From Phallus indusiatus (taxonomy: Eukaryota > Basidiomycota > Agaricomycetes > Phallales > Phallaceae): 64,000 bases of DNA. How positions within the stretch are numbered: position 1 is the first letter of the stretch; every line of letters begins with the position of its first letter. The notes under the pieces were generated by a model. That model made no database searches and was not told where the DNA came from. It was given only the letters and a program-made list of their open reading frames with translations. The translations under genes were made by a program, and so were the position numbers. The stretch spans positions 2,644,927 to 2,708,926 of the forward strand of contig JAQFWX010000003.1 of assembly GCA_027605045.1 (NCBI GenBank), read 5' to 3'. Of this stretch, positions 1-12,607 are shown piece after piece.

Positions 1-1282
1 CTATGTGAACAAATCTCTCTTTCTCCTGACGGGGTTTCGCATGGTTAAATGAACATGTCCAAATGTCGCAATGACAGCGCAGCGCGGAAGATGGTTTCAG
101 TTTAGCAAAACGAATCTTTGAGTACTAGAACGATTAACAGTGCCTTTCTAGTCGCTATCTTTGGTTTTGTAAGTTCTCAGGCGGTCTGGTGCAGCTTAAT
201 CTTTTCTCATGTGCCTGCTTTTCGCACGTCGGGCATAGTATCCCCTCCAACTCATGTACATACTAGGGAGTTATTCCGGACCCGGTACAAGGTATTTTCC
301 CATATTATCTTCGCACTTGAGATCATCTCAATTTTCAAGTAGGCTTGCATTAACGACAAGAACAGAACATTCACATCATCTATCATCTATCAGACGAATT
401 CGAACAACAAAGAACTAAAACTGGTACCTTATGCGCTCGCGCCCATGTCATTCGCTCCAGTTCACCAGCAATTGTACAAAGACGTCACCGATTCATCGCT
501 TCACTCTCTAGATAGATCCAAATGAGTTTGTAACGTAATAAGAAACGACACAATACCGCGCGCGCAGGGCTGTCATTCGACTGTTTTCAAAAACTGTCAT
601 ATAATATGCAGATCCTGTGGGATGTCGGCAGGGTTAGTCTATCGCTTTCCTTTTGTTCTTCCAGAGGCTGTGCGACTGAGTGGAAATAGCTGTCCAATTA
701 GGAATAAACGTTTTTTTTTTTGACTCGGTTACCAGTCTAGCTCTTGAACACTTCCCATTGATTCACCATGGTTCAGTCTATTCAGGTGATAACAATTTGA
801 AATATAATACTACTAATCCGGAAGAAACTTGAAATCGAAAATCAAAAATTTTTGATATGTATTTACTTTTCAGAGCCATGGCTGAGACTGAGAGCCTCGC
901 CGATCAAAAAAAAAGCTCTTACATAATCTGCCGTTTTTATATATATTTTTTGTTTGTTTCGCCAAAAACAAATGCCACTGGACTCAGTGAAATCACAAAA
1001 GACACATTCGGAAACTTGAGCCTTAAGCTTAAGGCCATTGCCGTAGAAGAAGAAGAAGAAAAAGAAGAAAAGGTGGACAATGCGACATCTGTTTATTCAG
1101 TAATTTCCTTCCACTTCCACTTCCTTTTATTTCCCGTCCACGTCCTGCCTGTCTGTATCTCTCAAAATCTCAGGCTCTCTTCTCTTCGTGGCCAACACAT
1201 CAGAGTCCATCGCCCATCCGATTTCCTTCCTTCCACAGGGGGCGCCGCGTATTATTACCAGATTTCCTTCCTGTTCATATAT

Positions 1283-1317
<35 letters not shown>

Positions 1318-1664
1318 CGGTCGGGTTTTCTTCTTTTGAATTATATTAGTCTTTTACGCGAGCTAACCCACACAATAATTTTAGCGTCATACCCATCCTC
1401 TCGCCGTATACATATTTATTTCAGATATTTTTCGCTTTCGTCACATTGGTCCGTCCTCCGCCTCCGAAACGAACCTCCAGAGTCCCATCATCCTGGGTAA
1501 ACATCGCCCATCGCCCATAACAATCACCCAACCAACAGTTAACAGCCAACCAGTCAACCGGCCACCAGCCACCCCACTGAAGCGTGCTGACTCTCATCTA
1601 CGCACTACAAGCCTTATCGAGCACACAACAGTGGTTTTCCTCATTGTTTTGATCTCTCGATCAG
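1..1664. other. Intergenic region, no supported gene
   Basis: No open frame here has credible coding content: the frames are short, low in complexity and partly made of pyrimidine and purine runs. The last few hundred bases are CT/CA-rich and probably form the promoter and leader of the gene starting at 1665. A 5' neighbour may lie outside the window. Confidence 0.5.
1280..1312. repeat. (ACAT)n/(AT)n microsatellite
   Basis: A run of about four ACAT units flanked by TA dinucleotides lies upstream of the first gene. It is an ordinary simple repeat with no evident function. Confidence 0.85.
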
Positions 1665-3890
1665 ATGCTCCTATGTAGTCCTACAACAGAAACATTTCAT
1701 CACAATCCAGCGCCGTGGTGTCGAGGACAGGCTGAGCATGCGCAGATGCATGGTCTGCAGGAGTTGCAAGAGTTGCAGGCACATCATCATCAGTCTGCTA
1801 TGGTTGACGGACCTGGTGAAGGTGAACAACAAAAAAAGGTGTTGTTGGGCACGAGATTACGATCGAGGTTTCCATTTGCTCAAAAGCTCCTGATCAAGCC
1901 GGAAAACGCTCAACCATCGCTGCTGCTCACCCAACCACAATCACAAAAACTACAGCAACAGCAACACGCCGCCCACACTCAAACCCCAAATCAACCCCCT
2001 CAGTCCACTCAGTGTACTACCACTTTACGCGCACCCTGGATGACAAGTCGTCGCAGGTACAATCCAGATAAGAAAACACCCTTGTCGCCACTCCTTTCGC
2101 AGCTTATTCAGAGGCTCTACTATCTGAATTCACATTTTCACTGCTTTTGTGAACACAATGGTCGCGCTACCGAACCGGGACAGGGCAAGGCCAAAGTGAG
2201 AGTCAAAGATAAAGGCGGGGGCGGTGCTCTGGAGGTGTATGGTTTATCTAAAAGCTTATTATTCAGTGATCGTATTGAAAACGGGTCGGATCTAAATCTC
2301 GCTGATGATGGCTGGGTTGATGCTTCCGGTACTAACGGAGACGGTGTTGGTTCTGGGACGATTTTCAACGACGACGAAGGTGCTTTTGGAGACCATGATG
2401 ACGAAGTCGATGAAGATGACGGTGCACATACTGACGAGACGTTGCTTGACTGGGATCCCAAGTCTTATTCGACAGCCAGCGACCGAGAAGATACGGATCA
2501 TACAATGTACCCGTTGCATTTGGAACGACCATACGCCTGGAATTTGAATACGAATGCAATGAACATTGGGGACGATTTTGCGCATACGACTCTGACTCAA
2601 GGCTCAATGTCCTTTAACGATAATCTAATAACAACTGCGCCAATAACAACGTGGCCTCTTTCAGATCCAGATGACCTAAATCCGAACCACGCAACCTCCC
2701 ATCCACCTAGTGTGGAACAAGCTTTCGCTGACATGACAACAATTCCTTCTTCTTCTTCCCAACTACCAACTTCCGATACTAGTAATGAGGATGAACTTCT
2801 GTTCCTTCCTCCTCCCACTCCGCGACCACGGTTAATCGAACTATTGGACACCGACATAGGCATTGGCACCGACAGCATGAATACGGATACTGGTTTAAAG
2901 CTGTTGGCGGAGACTGAGGTTGATCATGATGCCTTTGACTCAAACGCTGACGGCTCGGATCCGACGCCATCAATACGAGCACCAGTGTCAGCATCAGTGT
3001 CTCCATCAGCTTCTTCCTCGGACTCTTTTCTGACACCGTCCGAGCCGTTTTCACACCATACTATTCTTCCAGCTTCTCTCGATTACAATTCTACGCCAGC
3101 TTGGGTAATGGACCAAGACATTCAACAGCATAACGATTCCTCACATGACCGTCCGGAGTCGTATAAGCACCAGCCGCCTAACGATGAAGTGTCATCCTAT
3201 ACTTTGGGCTCGGATGCTCAAGATAAAGATGACGACGATCTCACATCCAGACCACGCACAGCACATGGACTATCACATGTGTTATCTTTTTCCTTAGTGA
3301 CGCCAAAGCACGTAAAGGATGGCGAGGATGACGTTACAAACGGTAGAGGTCATGCTTCAGCTAACAAAGAAGAGCCATTGGAAGCACCACGCGAAGTAGT
3401 GGAAGAAGACTTGAATTCTGGAAAAGGGAACGAGCACGATACAGATGCAATATATCTATACGATCCATTTGATTTAGTTTCAGATCCACGAACCAACAGT
3501 CGCGGTGGCAGTCGGGATGACATGGAATCTTTACCACCTAAACAGTCTCTTTCATCATCTACATTAGCATCTCCGTCTACCTCACCATCCATCTCAACTT
3601 CTCTTTCTTTATCCACCTCTTCGTTCACTTCATTATCATCGCCAACGAACTCGCCATTGTTCCCACCTGGCTTACCCCGACCGCCACCTCGCGATCGGTC
3701 ACCATCGTCATCGTCGAAAAGACAGAAACTAAAACCAACATCTTCATCGTACGCGTTATCAGAAAAGTCTCAATGGAAACTTGCTGTTGCACAATATCAT
3801 CACGCGTTATCAACCCGTGGGATGAGACATCCAGGATTTCCGCCTTCGCCTTTGGGGCCCAATTGGGAGCGGTATTATGGGCGTGTGTAA
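1665..3890 (+). CDS. Large Ser/Pro/Asp-rich protein of unknown function
   Basis: This is an uninterrupted 741-codon frame starting at an ATG, and I do not recognise a catalytic domain in it. The N-terminal third is rich in Gln, Pro and basic residues, with a stretch LEVYGLSKSLLFSD near residues 190-205. The middle is acidic and Ser/Thr/Pro-rich, and there is a poly-Ser tract near residues 640-665. The last 40 residues are more ordered and end in GPNWERYYGRV, preceded by a Pro/Arg/Ser segment; this tail is the likeliest conserved part. The composition suggests a largely disordered protein, possibly regulatory. The start is the first in-frame ATG. Coding is inferred from the length of the frame and its biased composition; function is unknown. 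Confidence 0.6.
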   Translation: MLLCSPTTETFHHNPAPWCRGQAEHAQMHGLQELQELQAHHHQSAMVDGPGEGEQQKKVLLGTRLRSRFPFAQKLLIKPENAQPSLLLTQPQSQKLQQQQHAAHTQTPNQPPQSTQCTTTLRAPWMTSRRRYNPDKKTPLSPLLSQLIQRLYYLNSHFHCFCEHNGRATEPGQGKAKVRVKDKGGGGALEVYGLSKSLLFSDRIENGSDLNLADDGWVDASGTNGDGVGSGTIFNDDEGAFGDHDDEVDEDDGAHTDETLLDWDPKSYSTASDREDTDHTMYPLHLERPYAWNLNTNAMNIGDDFAHTTLTQGSMSFNDNLITTAPITTWPLSDPDDLNPNHATSHPPSVEQAFADMTTIPSSSSQLPTSDTSNEDELLFLPPPTPRPRLIELLDTDIGIGTDSMNTDTGLKLLAETEVDHDAFDSNADGSDPTPSIRAPVSASVSPSASSSDSFLTPSEPFSHHTILPASLDYNSTPAWVMDQDIQQHNDSSHDRPESYKHQPPNDEVSSYTLGSDAQDKDDDDLTSRPRTAHGLSHVLSFSLVTPKHVKDGEDDVTNGRGHASANKEEPLEAPREVVEEDLNSGKGNEHDTDAIYLYDPFDLVSDPRTNSRGGSRDDMESLPPKQSLSSSTLASPSTSPSISTSLSLSTSSFTSLSSPTNSPLFPPGLPRPPPRDRSPSSSSKRQKLKPTSSSYALSEKSQWKLAVAQYHHALSTRGMRHPGFPPSPLGPNWERYYGRV

Positions 3891-4970
3891 AAGAACAGGG
3901 AGGAGAACCAAAAAGTAAACCGCATGCGCAGTAGTCTTGCTATTTGTATTTGCAACTGCACTGCGTCGAATGGCATTTTTTCTTTTTCTTTAATCATTTA
4001 GTTAACCATCATCATCATCATTTTTCTTTGTTTCTGTCATTTTCTCATTTTTCCCATTTCTCTCAACCTTCATCATTTTTCCACGTACGTACAACCATAC
4101 ATTCATGAGTATACCGAGTTGCATTTTCACCTTTGACATGATTGAAACCCCTTTAACTCTCCATTTGTACCATCACTACTTCTTTATGCGCATTGCTTGC
4201 TGTATAAATAATGTAAGTCCCAATGACAAATCGAATATTATATATATATTGGATTCATAGTGCTACTCAGCAAGAGTTAAACGTTGTGAAGCGAACTACC
4301 GTATCGTATTCGACACATACCACATAGCGTTGGTTGGGTCAGCAGTAATCTCCCCCTTTTCTTGATTTTCTCAACTGATACCCGCGGTACGCGTTGTGAT
4401 GATAGCTTCTTGACCGAAATCTACCATCTGCCACGACAATAACTGTGGGTATTGTTTTTTTTTATTTTGAACATGATCTTGATACCGAAGAAGGTTCAGC
4501 ACCACACCAGGCTCACGTCACGATCAATGCCGCCAATGTCCATATGCCAGCGTCAGCCCGTCAGTGTGACTTCTCTTTTTTTTTCTTATCATCAGCACCT
4601 GTTTACTTTACATACATGGCTACGCTGCATTTGCTACTTCAAAGATGGTCCAATCATCCGATAGGTTCGCCGCAGTTGAGCGTCTACGACGACTCATTGC
4701 AACGGGAAGCCCCTTCGAAGACAGGCTTACGGTACTATAACGTGTAGTCTCGACGCTCCCATTCTATCGTGCACGTCGATTTTGTTTCAGATCTCAAAAG
4801 AAGAACTAGGACATACAACGAAGACTGTATCATACAGTAAACCAGCTGACAAATCCAGGGATCTAATTCTGCGACCTTCCTGAATCACGAGCCATCTCGT
4901 GACTCGGGAACTCCACAAAACTCGGACCAAATATCATATGTCCCACATTTCTGTCTTTTTAAATAAAGAA
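3891..4970. other. Intergenic region
   Basis: This holds the 3' flank of the preceding gene (TCATCA and pyrimidine runs, AATAAA-like AT patches) and the upstream region of the isocitrate dehydrogenase gene. Short frames around 4445-4747 show no recognisable protein. Confidence 0.5.
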
Positions 4971-7035
4971 ATGTTTTCTCGCAGGCTCATTTCTCAACCT
5001 CCATCATCGCCGGTTTCGAGGTTTCGCTACAACAGTCCGCTCTTCAGACAGTTCCTTCACGCTCGACATATCTCATACTCACACCGCTGTTTTTCAAATA
5101 CCATGGGTGTGTTTTTTTTTACTGGAAACTCTTCTATTTCTGCTTCTAATTCGGTATGTGTAGCTTCCGAAGATAACAGAATCGTAGTTACCAACCCGGT
5201 TGTCGAACTCGATGGGGACGAAATGACACGGATTATCTGGAAAAAGATCAGAGAAGAGGTGAGGAATACGCTATATCATTATCATATCCTCCTTTCTGAA
5301 TGCGCGATTTGAACGTTTAGCTTATTCTGCCGTATCTCAAACTAGATATCAAGTACTATGACCTCGGTATTGAATATCGCGACGCTGTAATGACAAGTCT
5401 CTTTGTTAGATGTATCTGACTGCTTATTGTCTTTTTCACGTTTACGTTCATAGACGGATGACAAGGTCACTATTGAATCAGCGGAAGCCATCCTCAAGTA
5501 CAGCGTTGGCATCAAGGTCAGTGTTATGGCTTTTTTGCCAAACCAAAAACCACGGTCTAACACGCTCAAAGTGTGCTACAATTACACCTGATGAAGCTCG
5601 TGTCGAAGAGTTTAAGCTCAAGCAGATGTGGAAATCACCAAACGGAACTGTAAGCTTTTGTCTACTTGTACCGCGACCCGCGATCAAGCGTCCTTCTTTC
5701 CTTCTTCAGATTCGTAACATTCTGGGAGGGACAGTGTTCCGTGAACCCATTGTACTCGACAGCATCCCTCGACCTGTTCCGGGCTGGATAAAACCCATCG
5801 TTATAGGTCGTCATGCGTTTGGTGATCAAGTACGTCAAAGATTCCCGTTCATTTTCCTGATGTGTGTTTGATACACTTCATAAAGTATCGTGCAACCGAT
5901 TATGTTGCTCCGGGGCCGGGAAAACTACAGCTGGTGTTTACGCCTGAAGGTGGAGGTGAACCGACAGTAATGGACGTTTATGACTTCAAAGGCAAAGGTG
6001 TCGCGCTTGCCATGTACAATCACGACGACGTGCGTATGGATACTCTTATGTTTCAACTGTTTACGCTTTTTATGAACACACTTTCATGCATTAGTCTATC
6101 CGTGGTTTCGCTCATTCATCATTCAAAATGGCCTTGCAAAAGAAGTTACCCCTGGTATGTTTTGATAAATGTGCGTTTCCTACCGTCAATGGCTTACATA
6201 CGGGTCAAAGTACATGTCTACCAAAAATACCATTCTTAAGAGGTACGATGGCCGGTTCAAGGACATCTTCCAGGAAATATATGACCAGTAAGCATAAACA
6301 AAAGAGAGCAAGCTAAACACAGTGGTAAACTGAAGCTCTTTGTTCCTAGAGAATACAAATCCCCATTCGAAGCCGCGGGTATATGGTACGAGCACCGGTT
6401 GATCGATGATATGGTCGCACAAGCTATCAAGTCCGAGGGTGGATTCGTATGGGCGTGCAAGAACTACGATGGCGATGTACAGAGTGACATTCTCGCTCAG
6501 GGCTTTGGAAGTTTGGGCATGATGACGTCGGAACTTGTTACTCCGGATGGCAAGACGATTGAAGCTGAGGCTGCGCATGGTGCGTTGTGTTCATTGTCTT
6601 TCAATACCTCCTTAGATTCTCAAACGTTTATTGTTTACAAGGTACTGTAACACGACACTACAGAGAGCACCAAAAGGGCAGAGAAACGTCCACTAACCCC
6701 GTTGCCTCCATCTTCGCTTGGACTCGCGGACTGGCTTTCCGTGCTAAACTGGACGACAACCAAGCTTTAGCTGACTTTTGTCAAGACCTCGAAGCGGCAT
6801 GTGTCGAAATCATTGATAAAGATGGTGTTATGACCAAAGATCTTGCTTTGGCTATACATGGAAAAGACATGAAGCGAGAACATTGGGTGACCACTAACGA
6901 GTATATGGATGCTGTCAATGTTCGTGATATCATCTTTTATATGTATGATTTGGGCTGGGAATGCTAAGGTTATATCTTTCTTTTCAGAAACGTCTCCAGG
7001 AGAAACTAGCTGTCAGGAAACAATCTAAACTGTGA
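4971..7035 (+). CDS. IDP1: NADP-dependent isocitrate dehydrogenase, mitochondrial/peroxisomal
   Basis: This enzyme oxidatively decarboxylates isocitrate to 2-oxoglutarate, producing NADPH. Exons: 4971-5106, 5164-5258, 5321-5386, 5454-5516, 5572-5649, 5710-5829, 5886-6029, 6095-6154, 6211-6287, 6350-6579, 6642-6919, 6988-7035, giving 464 residues. Family blocks are clear: [94 protein letters not shown]. The first 44 residues are Arg/Ser-rich without acids, like a mitochondrial presequence. An internal ATG at 5103, split by the first intron, gives a protein starting MASEDNR, the usual cytosolic start. The last exon ends QSKL-stop, a type 1 peroxisome signal. The final intron uses a rare GTTCGT donor with a good CTAAG branch site. 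The identification is very secure; the multiple destinations are inferred. Confidence 0.95.
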
Positions 7036-7726
7036 ATTGTATCAATGTAGACTATTATATCCGGGCACAATGTGTTTACCTACGTACATGTATGTATGGA
7101 AGAACATTAAATGAAGAACTTTATTTTGTCGAACAGTATTCTTAGACATATTTCCCTCGGACCGATGGCAGGACATATATCATATTTATGTACTTTTGAC
7201 CGTAGTCGGCCAAAATAGCACTAAGCACTACCCCTAACAATGATCAACTGCAGACGTCTTGAGGCGGGATTGCACACGACAAACATTGAAAATTCGATCC
7301 AATTTAATGGTTTTTTTTTCTGATTTATTTTGCACAGGTAATGCAACTTGTAAAATAAATAAGGAAAAGAAGAAAGAAAAAATAAGTCAAGTAGAAGGTT
7401 TACTATAAACAGTGTAGTTATCGGAGAGGGATCCAGGTTTGATAGACAGTTAACATATGACACTAGGATTAAAGTGACATTGAGGATGAGGTACGCAGAG
7501 AAACAGTGACCCACTGAAGGTTATTGGGTCAGACACATGAAGGGAGGTATGTATGATAGTGAAGGCGGAGAAATGTAAATAAGAAGACAGGTCCATCTAC
7601 TGTACTATAGGGGGTGGAAAGAACTATGTAACAAAGGTCAATGAGGAACGCAACCATCGGGCAAACAGACCACAATGTGCGAAGGCATTACACATATAGA
7701 GTGGAAGATTGATGACTAGCTCGAAT
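7036..7726. other. Convergent 3' flanks, no gene seen
   Basis: This spacer lies between the plus-strand dehydrogenase and the minus-strand Tvp38 gene. It is AT-rich, with AATAAA-like patches around 7090-7130 that could serve 3' end formation. No credible frame was found. Confidence 0.5.
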
Positions 7727-10025
7727 TCATTGATTTCGTTGCGACGGCTCGAAACCCGGACCATGAGGGTTAGTCAACGCTGCCTGCTCTGAATAACTTT
7801 GATTGGAAGATGCGTTCGAAAACGCTGCGGACGTCGATGTGGGAAGTTGCTGTTGATAAACCCCGTGTTCAGTTTGGTTGGTGCTGGTCGGTGCAACTTG
7901 CGATGATGAGTAGATGGGATACTGATACCCGGGGTCGTAAGGATTATGATACTGTTGATCTGGTGGGAAATCAGAAGGTGTATGGAACGGCGGTTGTGAT
8001 TGTTGTTGTTGTTGTTGGGGAGGAGGATATGATACCGGTGTATCTGTGTGCTGGAATGCGCGACTTTCGTATGGAAGATTTTGTTGTTGATAAGGAGTGG
8101 GGTAGGTAGGTGGCGGCTGTAGTGGCGGTGGATAAAACGTCACATTTGCTGGTAAAGTTGCAGGTGAACCAGCGACAGGCCCAGATGGGTATGCCTGTGC
8201 TTGTAACGGTGGCGGCGGTACTGATTGTTGCAACTGCTGTCCATATGCGTCGGGGCTGGCAGTATACCGCTCAGGCGTATTTTGCCCTCGCTCTCCAGAG
8301 TGAGGTAATAGCGAAGTTTGACTTGAGCTAGCATGCAAATTGCTATCGTCCTTCAGCTCCTTCCCGTTAAGATTTTCAGCGACAGCCCTTGGGGGTTTCA
8401 TCTCCCACTCAACGTCGTCCATACTTTTCCGCACTCCAAACTGTTCGTAAAGACGATCGTTTTCCGAATCAGGTTCACCATACTGTTGGCCGATGAATGT
8501 TGGTGTATAACCGCCGTACCCCATGTTCGCTCCACTTCCACGGCGCAATTGCTGCGGCTGCTTGTTTGGATTGATAATCTTGCCTAGTTGTGAGAGACGC
8601 TTTGGGAGAGGCGCTGCAATGTCCGTTTCGGACGCTGGTGAGATCGGTCTGCTCGTGTTAAGAGGCACAGTGAGATCTTGTGAATATTTTGCTTGTCTAT
8701 ATTTAAACGAATGACGGGAGTGGGAGATAAGTACGCAGGTCAGGAAAGCAGAGGCACGACTTCGGAAGCAGACCTGAGTTTGCGCCTATTATATACAACG
8801 ATGGGTTTGGCTTTTTCCAACTCTTTGACAATGTACCACATAGCCGCAATTGTGATCAATATTGTCACCCCTAGAACCGAGTCGGAGATGATCTTGTCTC
8901 TAGGTGTTTCCGTCCCGGTTCCGCTTTCCTCAAGAATGACGCCGATATAAACGTTGATGAATTGTTTAGGAAGGGATAGGAAGGCAGCAAGAGCGAATAC
9001 CCAAACACTCATTCCACAGGTTGAGAATACAGCAGTACTGACTATTTAAAACTTATAAGTTATTTTGCAAACCATTAACGAACAAGAGAACACATACAAT
9101 GCCCTGGGATGACAGACAATCGGATCAGAAGAGCCATCTGGTTAAAACATAATGTGTGAATTTAACAAATGAAGGAGAAGATGCGGGAGAAGGCGAGGGT
9201 ACCTTGAATCCGCCATCCCTTACGATTTGCGCTAAACAGCCGTAGAATATGCTCGACTTTTCTGCTTTCTCGGCGCGAGCTCGACAAAGGTATTTGAAGG
9301 CACTGTATGAGACATTATCAGAATTTTGAAAGCAGAGCTTTAGAAAGAGATTTCTTACAAGAAGTTTCCCATTTCACCAAGAAACGTTCCAGCACACACG
9401 ATGGCAAAGCCTATACCAAGACCCCATATTACACCTACTAACAACGCCACGATTTCATGACCAAACAACTAAATAGTGCGATGTAATTCGACTGTTAGCC
9501 AAGCTTGTCTTGATAAACATAATGATAAGTCATACCGGAGGGAATGAAATTACAAAGAGAATGGCAATAGGGATCAGCCATCCGAATCGTAAGCTTTTGG
9601 GCAAGAGATAGAGAAAGAGCAGAAGTAAGGAACGGTTCTGACATGCTTAAAACAATGGTTGTCTTACTGTCGCATCCAGTTACCGGCGGGCGTAAGCCAT
9701 TTGACGATTTGTTTGTCATATACTGATATTAGGATGGTGACGACGAGAATTATACCCCCAATAATATAATACTCTGAGAGTTTGCGGTAAATATTTAGTA
9801 GATAAAAAGATGATATAAGATGGAAGAATACGTACTTATCCACTCTTTTTTCGCCCAAAACCTCCAATGTCCATATTTCTTATAGTCGATAATATGAGTT
9901 GTTAGGGCTCTGACCTCGGAGGGAGTCGGCGAAGGTGTTCTGGCCATGCCATATCTGTCGACAGGATCAGGTGAGACATTATTCATTACACCTGGTGTGG
10001 GATACGCGGTAGGACTGGCAGCCAT
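7727..10025 (-). CDS. TVP38: Tvp38/TMEM64 family Golgi membrane protein
   Basis: Members of this family carry a VTT/DedA-like domain and sit in Golgi or ER membranes, with proposed roles in vesicle traffic and lipid scrambling. Exons on the minus strand: 9836-10025, 9668-9773, 9536-9593, 9359-9468, 9203-9302, 9098-9137, 8774-9041, 7727-8696, giving 613 residues. The spliced product shows YYIIGGIILVV, GWLIPIAILFVISFPP, LFGHEIVALLVGVIWGLG, the family signature GTFLGEMGNFF, RLSVIPGHFSTAVFSTCGM and FALAAFLSLPKQF. The C-terminal 300 residues are a cytosolic Pro/Gln/Tyr-rich tail. The start is the first ATG (MAASPTAYPTPG); a longer frame begins only with TTG. All introns are 56-77 bp with standard ends. 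Confidence 0.93.
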
Positions 10026-10702
10026 GTTTGAGAGCAGCGGAGATGAGGCGTGTGCGCCGTAAGTTGTGAATAAACGTTGTTGTTGTTGGACCGGCCAAAA
10101 GTACCAAGCGAATTTGAACAAGCGGAAAAGAAAGAGGAGAAGAGGAAAAGAATTGAATTAATGGACGGACAGGGGCCTGTCAGTGGAGGGGGGAGAACAG
10201 TGTGGAGGGAAAGGGAAATATTTGGCCGTCCGCTGTTGTCGTCGATGGAATAGAATGAAATGAAATGAATGTGAGGCCTCTCAACGGCTAAACAACCCGC
10301 ATCGCCTCGGGGGAAAAGGCGCCCGCCAAGCTTGGGTCCTTTTTTTTCTGATGTCTTTTGTACTGCTTTATGGCCATAACAAACCTACAGTATAATATGT
10401 ATTATGCTATCTATCTATATGGGCTGAGACATCTTGAAGACACGCCACACCGCTCGCTGTAGTTGGCCTGAAAGAATCGTACTCATAACACCATACTCAA
10501 GCTCCACTGTTAGACAAACAACAGACCAAACAGCCACAATAATTCCATTTAATTAATTTGGGTCCATGAACATATGTATTTGTATGTATATTTGTAAAAA
10601 CACATTTCTTCGGCAGCCGCACCGCCCGCAGCTGAACTGCCTACCGGCGCAGTGCTGTGTTGTTTGACAACGACGATTACGCGAGGGATTCTCGACTCCC
10701 TT
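10026..10702. other. Intergenic, upstream of Tvp38 and 3' of DUF4112 gene
   Basis: Both flanking genes are on the minus strand. Purine-rich sequence at 10120-10210 probably belongs to the Tvp38 leader. No gene was detected. Confidence 0.5.
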
Positions 10703-11718
10703 TCAGCTTCGTTTCGGACGATAAGCTACCTGAGAATTTGGGTCAGACTGAAGTACGTCGTGTGCCGGCAGTTGCTCTGCGGGTGCCATTCCCGCCCCCG
10801 GTTTTACCACCGCTTGGTTCTGCGAGCGTTCGGCTACTGTCTGGAATTGACAATTTTTATAAATAAAAAAGGAAAGAGATATATCAGGGATATTGCTTCT
10901 TACTTTGAGGAACTCATCGCCTCGGATCCTTAAAAACTCTTCCAACAACATCGCGTTTCTGGAATTAGTCTTGAAACCGGCCATCCCGATATCGCCAATA
11001 ATGGGAACCAGTCTACAAGCGATTTGGATGGGACGGATATAATTAGAGCGACAAAAAAAAAACCGTACCCTACGCAGATAGCAATAGCATTGTTTAATAA
11101 CATTCGTTGCAGTAGCCAGTCAGGCATTCTATGTTAGGCCAAAGTAAATGTGAGCCAATCATATCAAACAACGTTGAGGAACGGGAACGTATGCGTACTC
11201 GGCTTGACGTGCTTTCCTTATAACAAGGTGATAATTGAGCAGCGCATCCGCGGCATCACCAGCAAACGGAATAACCCCTATCGCAACACGGTAAGCCAAA
11301 AATATATCGCATGCCTTGGATATTGATTGAAGTAAGATATACCAATTAGAAAAGTCCAACCAAATCGCATGCCGCATAGATTAAATCCTTTGTCGAGGTA
11401 ATGGGCTCTGCTTTGTACTTTCTTCAAAATTTTGGCGTCTCTTTTCGATAAACCCGGTGGTATTTCTCTCTAAAAGGCGAACTGAGTTCCTATGCGATGA
11501 ATACGGAGTAGATATCATTACCCTTCTCCTTTTGGTTCTTCCCTTCTTATCAACGTAGGTTTCATACATTGGATCAGCTGGCTCGTAATTTCTGAGATGC
11601 TTTTTGAATAATTTCACGCCAACCTAATGATGGGCAAATATCAATATTAACAGAAACAGAGAGCCAAGTTAGCTGCGCCAGTTTTGCTGCTTACCTTCTG
11701 AGCAAACGCCGAAGACAT
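10703..11718 (-). CDS. DUF4112 domain protein
   Basis: This is a small predicted membrane-associated protein of the fungal/bacterial DUF4112 family, whose function is unknown. Exons: 11695-11718, 11522-11623, 11343-11469, 11199-11277, 11069-11128, 10904-11012, 10703-10840, giving 212 residues. The spliced product starts MSSAFAQKVGVKLFKKHL and contains the family blocks REIPPGLSKRDAKILKKVQ, LDKGFNLCGMRFGWTFLIG, VIPFAGDAADALLNYHLV, ARQAEMPDWLLQRMLLNNA, CVGLVPIIGDIGMAGFKTN and RNAMLLEEFLRIRGDEFLK. The paired glycine/aspartate hydrophobic motifs (FAGDAAD and IIGDIG) are typical. The last intron (63 bp) is in frame, so the C-terminal 45 residues are less certain. The gene is divergent from the dynamin-like gene. 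Confidence 0.9.
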
Positions 11719-12607
11719 TGAGATGATATCTGATGTTTTACAGGTTACAGAGAGTACTGGTTAAAGAGGAAGAAAGGAGCACAGCCAGTGGTGAGCTGTC
11801 TCCGAGTTCTTTTTGTACTGGTAATAATAATACACAATTCAATGGAGACATAATTCCAATGGATCATCCATGTCATCGTCGTCATAGCATAGCATCTTCG
11901 GCAAGCGCCGAAAGTACGCCAACCGCGCGTCACCTTTTTCTTTCCGTAAGATTCGCGGTTCTTTTGAGAACTTCTGTCAAATTTGAAAGTTATTAACCAA
12001 TGGCTTAACAACAGTCAACGAGTCATTGTTTCGTCCCAGATGTGTACGATCATTACATTACTTTCGTTCTTTAATGAAGAATCAAATGATCCACGTGGCT
12101 TTTGGCTTTCCAGTTGATCTCGGTCTTGAACTAGTTCTGACATCTCTCCATACCTTCTTCTCTTCACCCCCTCAAACCTTCGTCAAAGCTTCCTCTTTTC
12201 TTTTCCTTTGAGACAAGAACATGCGCAGCCGAGATCTGACTACAAGGTTGATGCTTTCTCTCTCTTCCTTTTTTTTTCAAAAGGTCTCACAGTGCTGCAT
12301 GTCTGCAGGCCGACACGAGGTCCGCAAAGGATAACTGAATTTGCACAATCGTACCTAATACTTTTCGGACATGAAAAGCCTGCATAATCCTCGTTGTCCC
12401 TCAACGAGAAATTCATTATAAGCTTGCTTGCAAACGCACGTCTTGCGACGATTTTTTTCCCCCAATAATCACCACCTCTTCTTTCCTCCCGCACCCTCTT
12501 AACCTTGGATCCGACGCCAGCGATAGTACTTTCACGAGAAAAAACGCACGTTTTCATTCAAGATACCAATCCAGCTATTAAATCCCAGCTTTTTTTATAT
12601 CACTGTC
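11719..12607. promoter_or_regulatory. Divergent intergenic region, DUF4112 / dynamin-like GTPase
   Basis: This 889-bp spacer lies between two genes transcribed away from each other, so it must hold both promoters. CT-rich tracts just before 12608 resemble a fungal pyrimidine-rich promoter/leader. I could not pick out a specific factor-binding site. Confidence 0.45.

Noticed and set aside
857..1312. 151-codon plus-strand frame
   Set aside because: It runs through poly-A, GAA and ACAT simple repeats, and has no recognisable protein content.
8740..9012. Separate small membrane protein gene
   Set aside because: It is an internal exon of Tvp38: flanking splice sites join it to both neighbours in frame.
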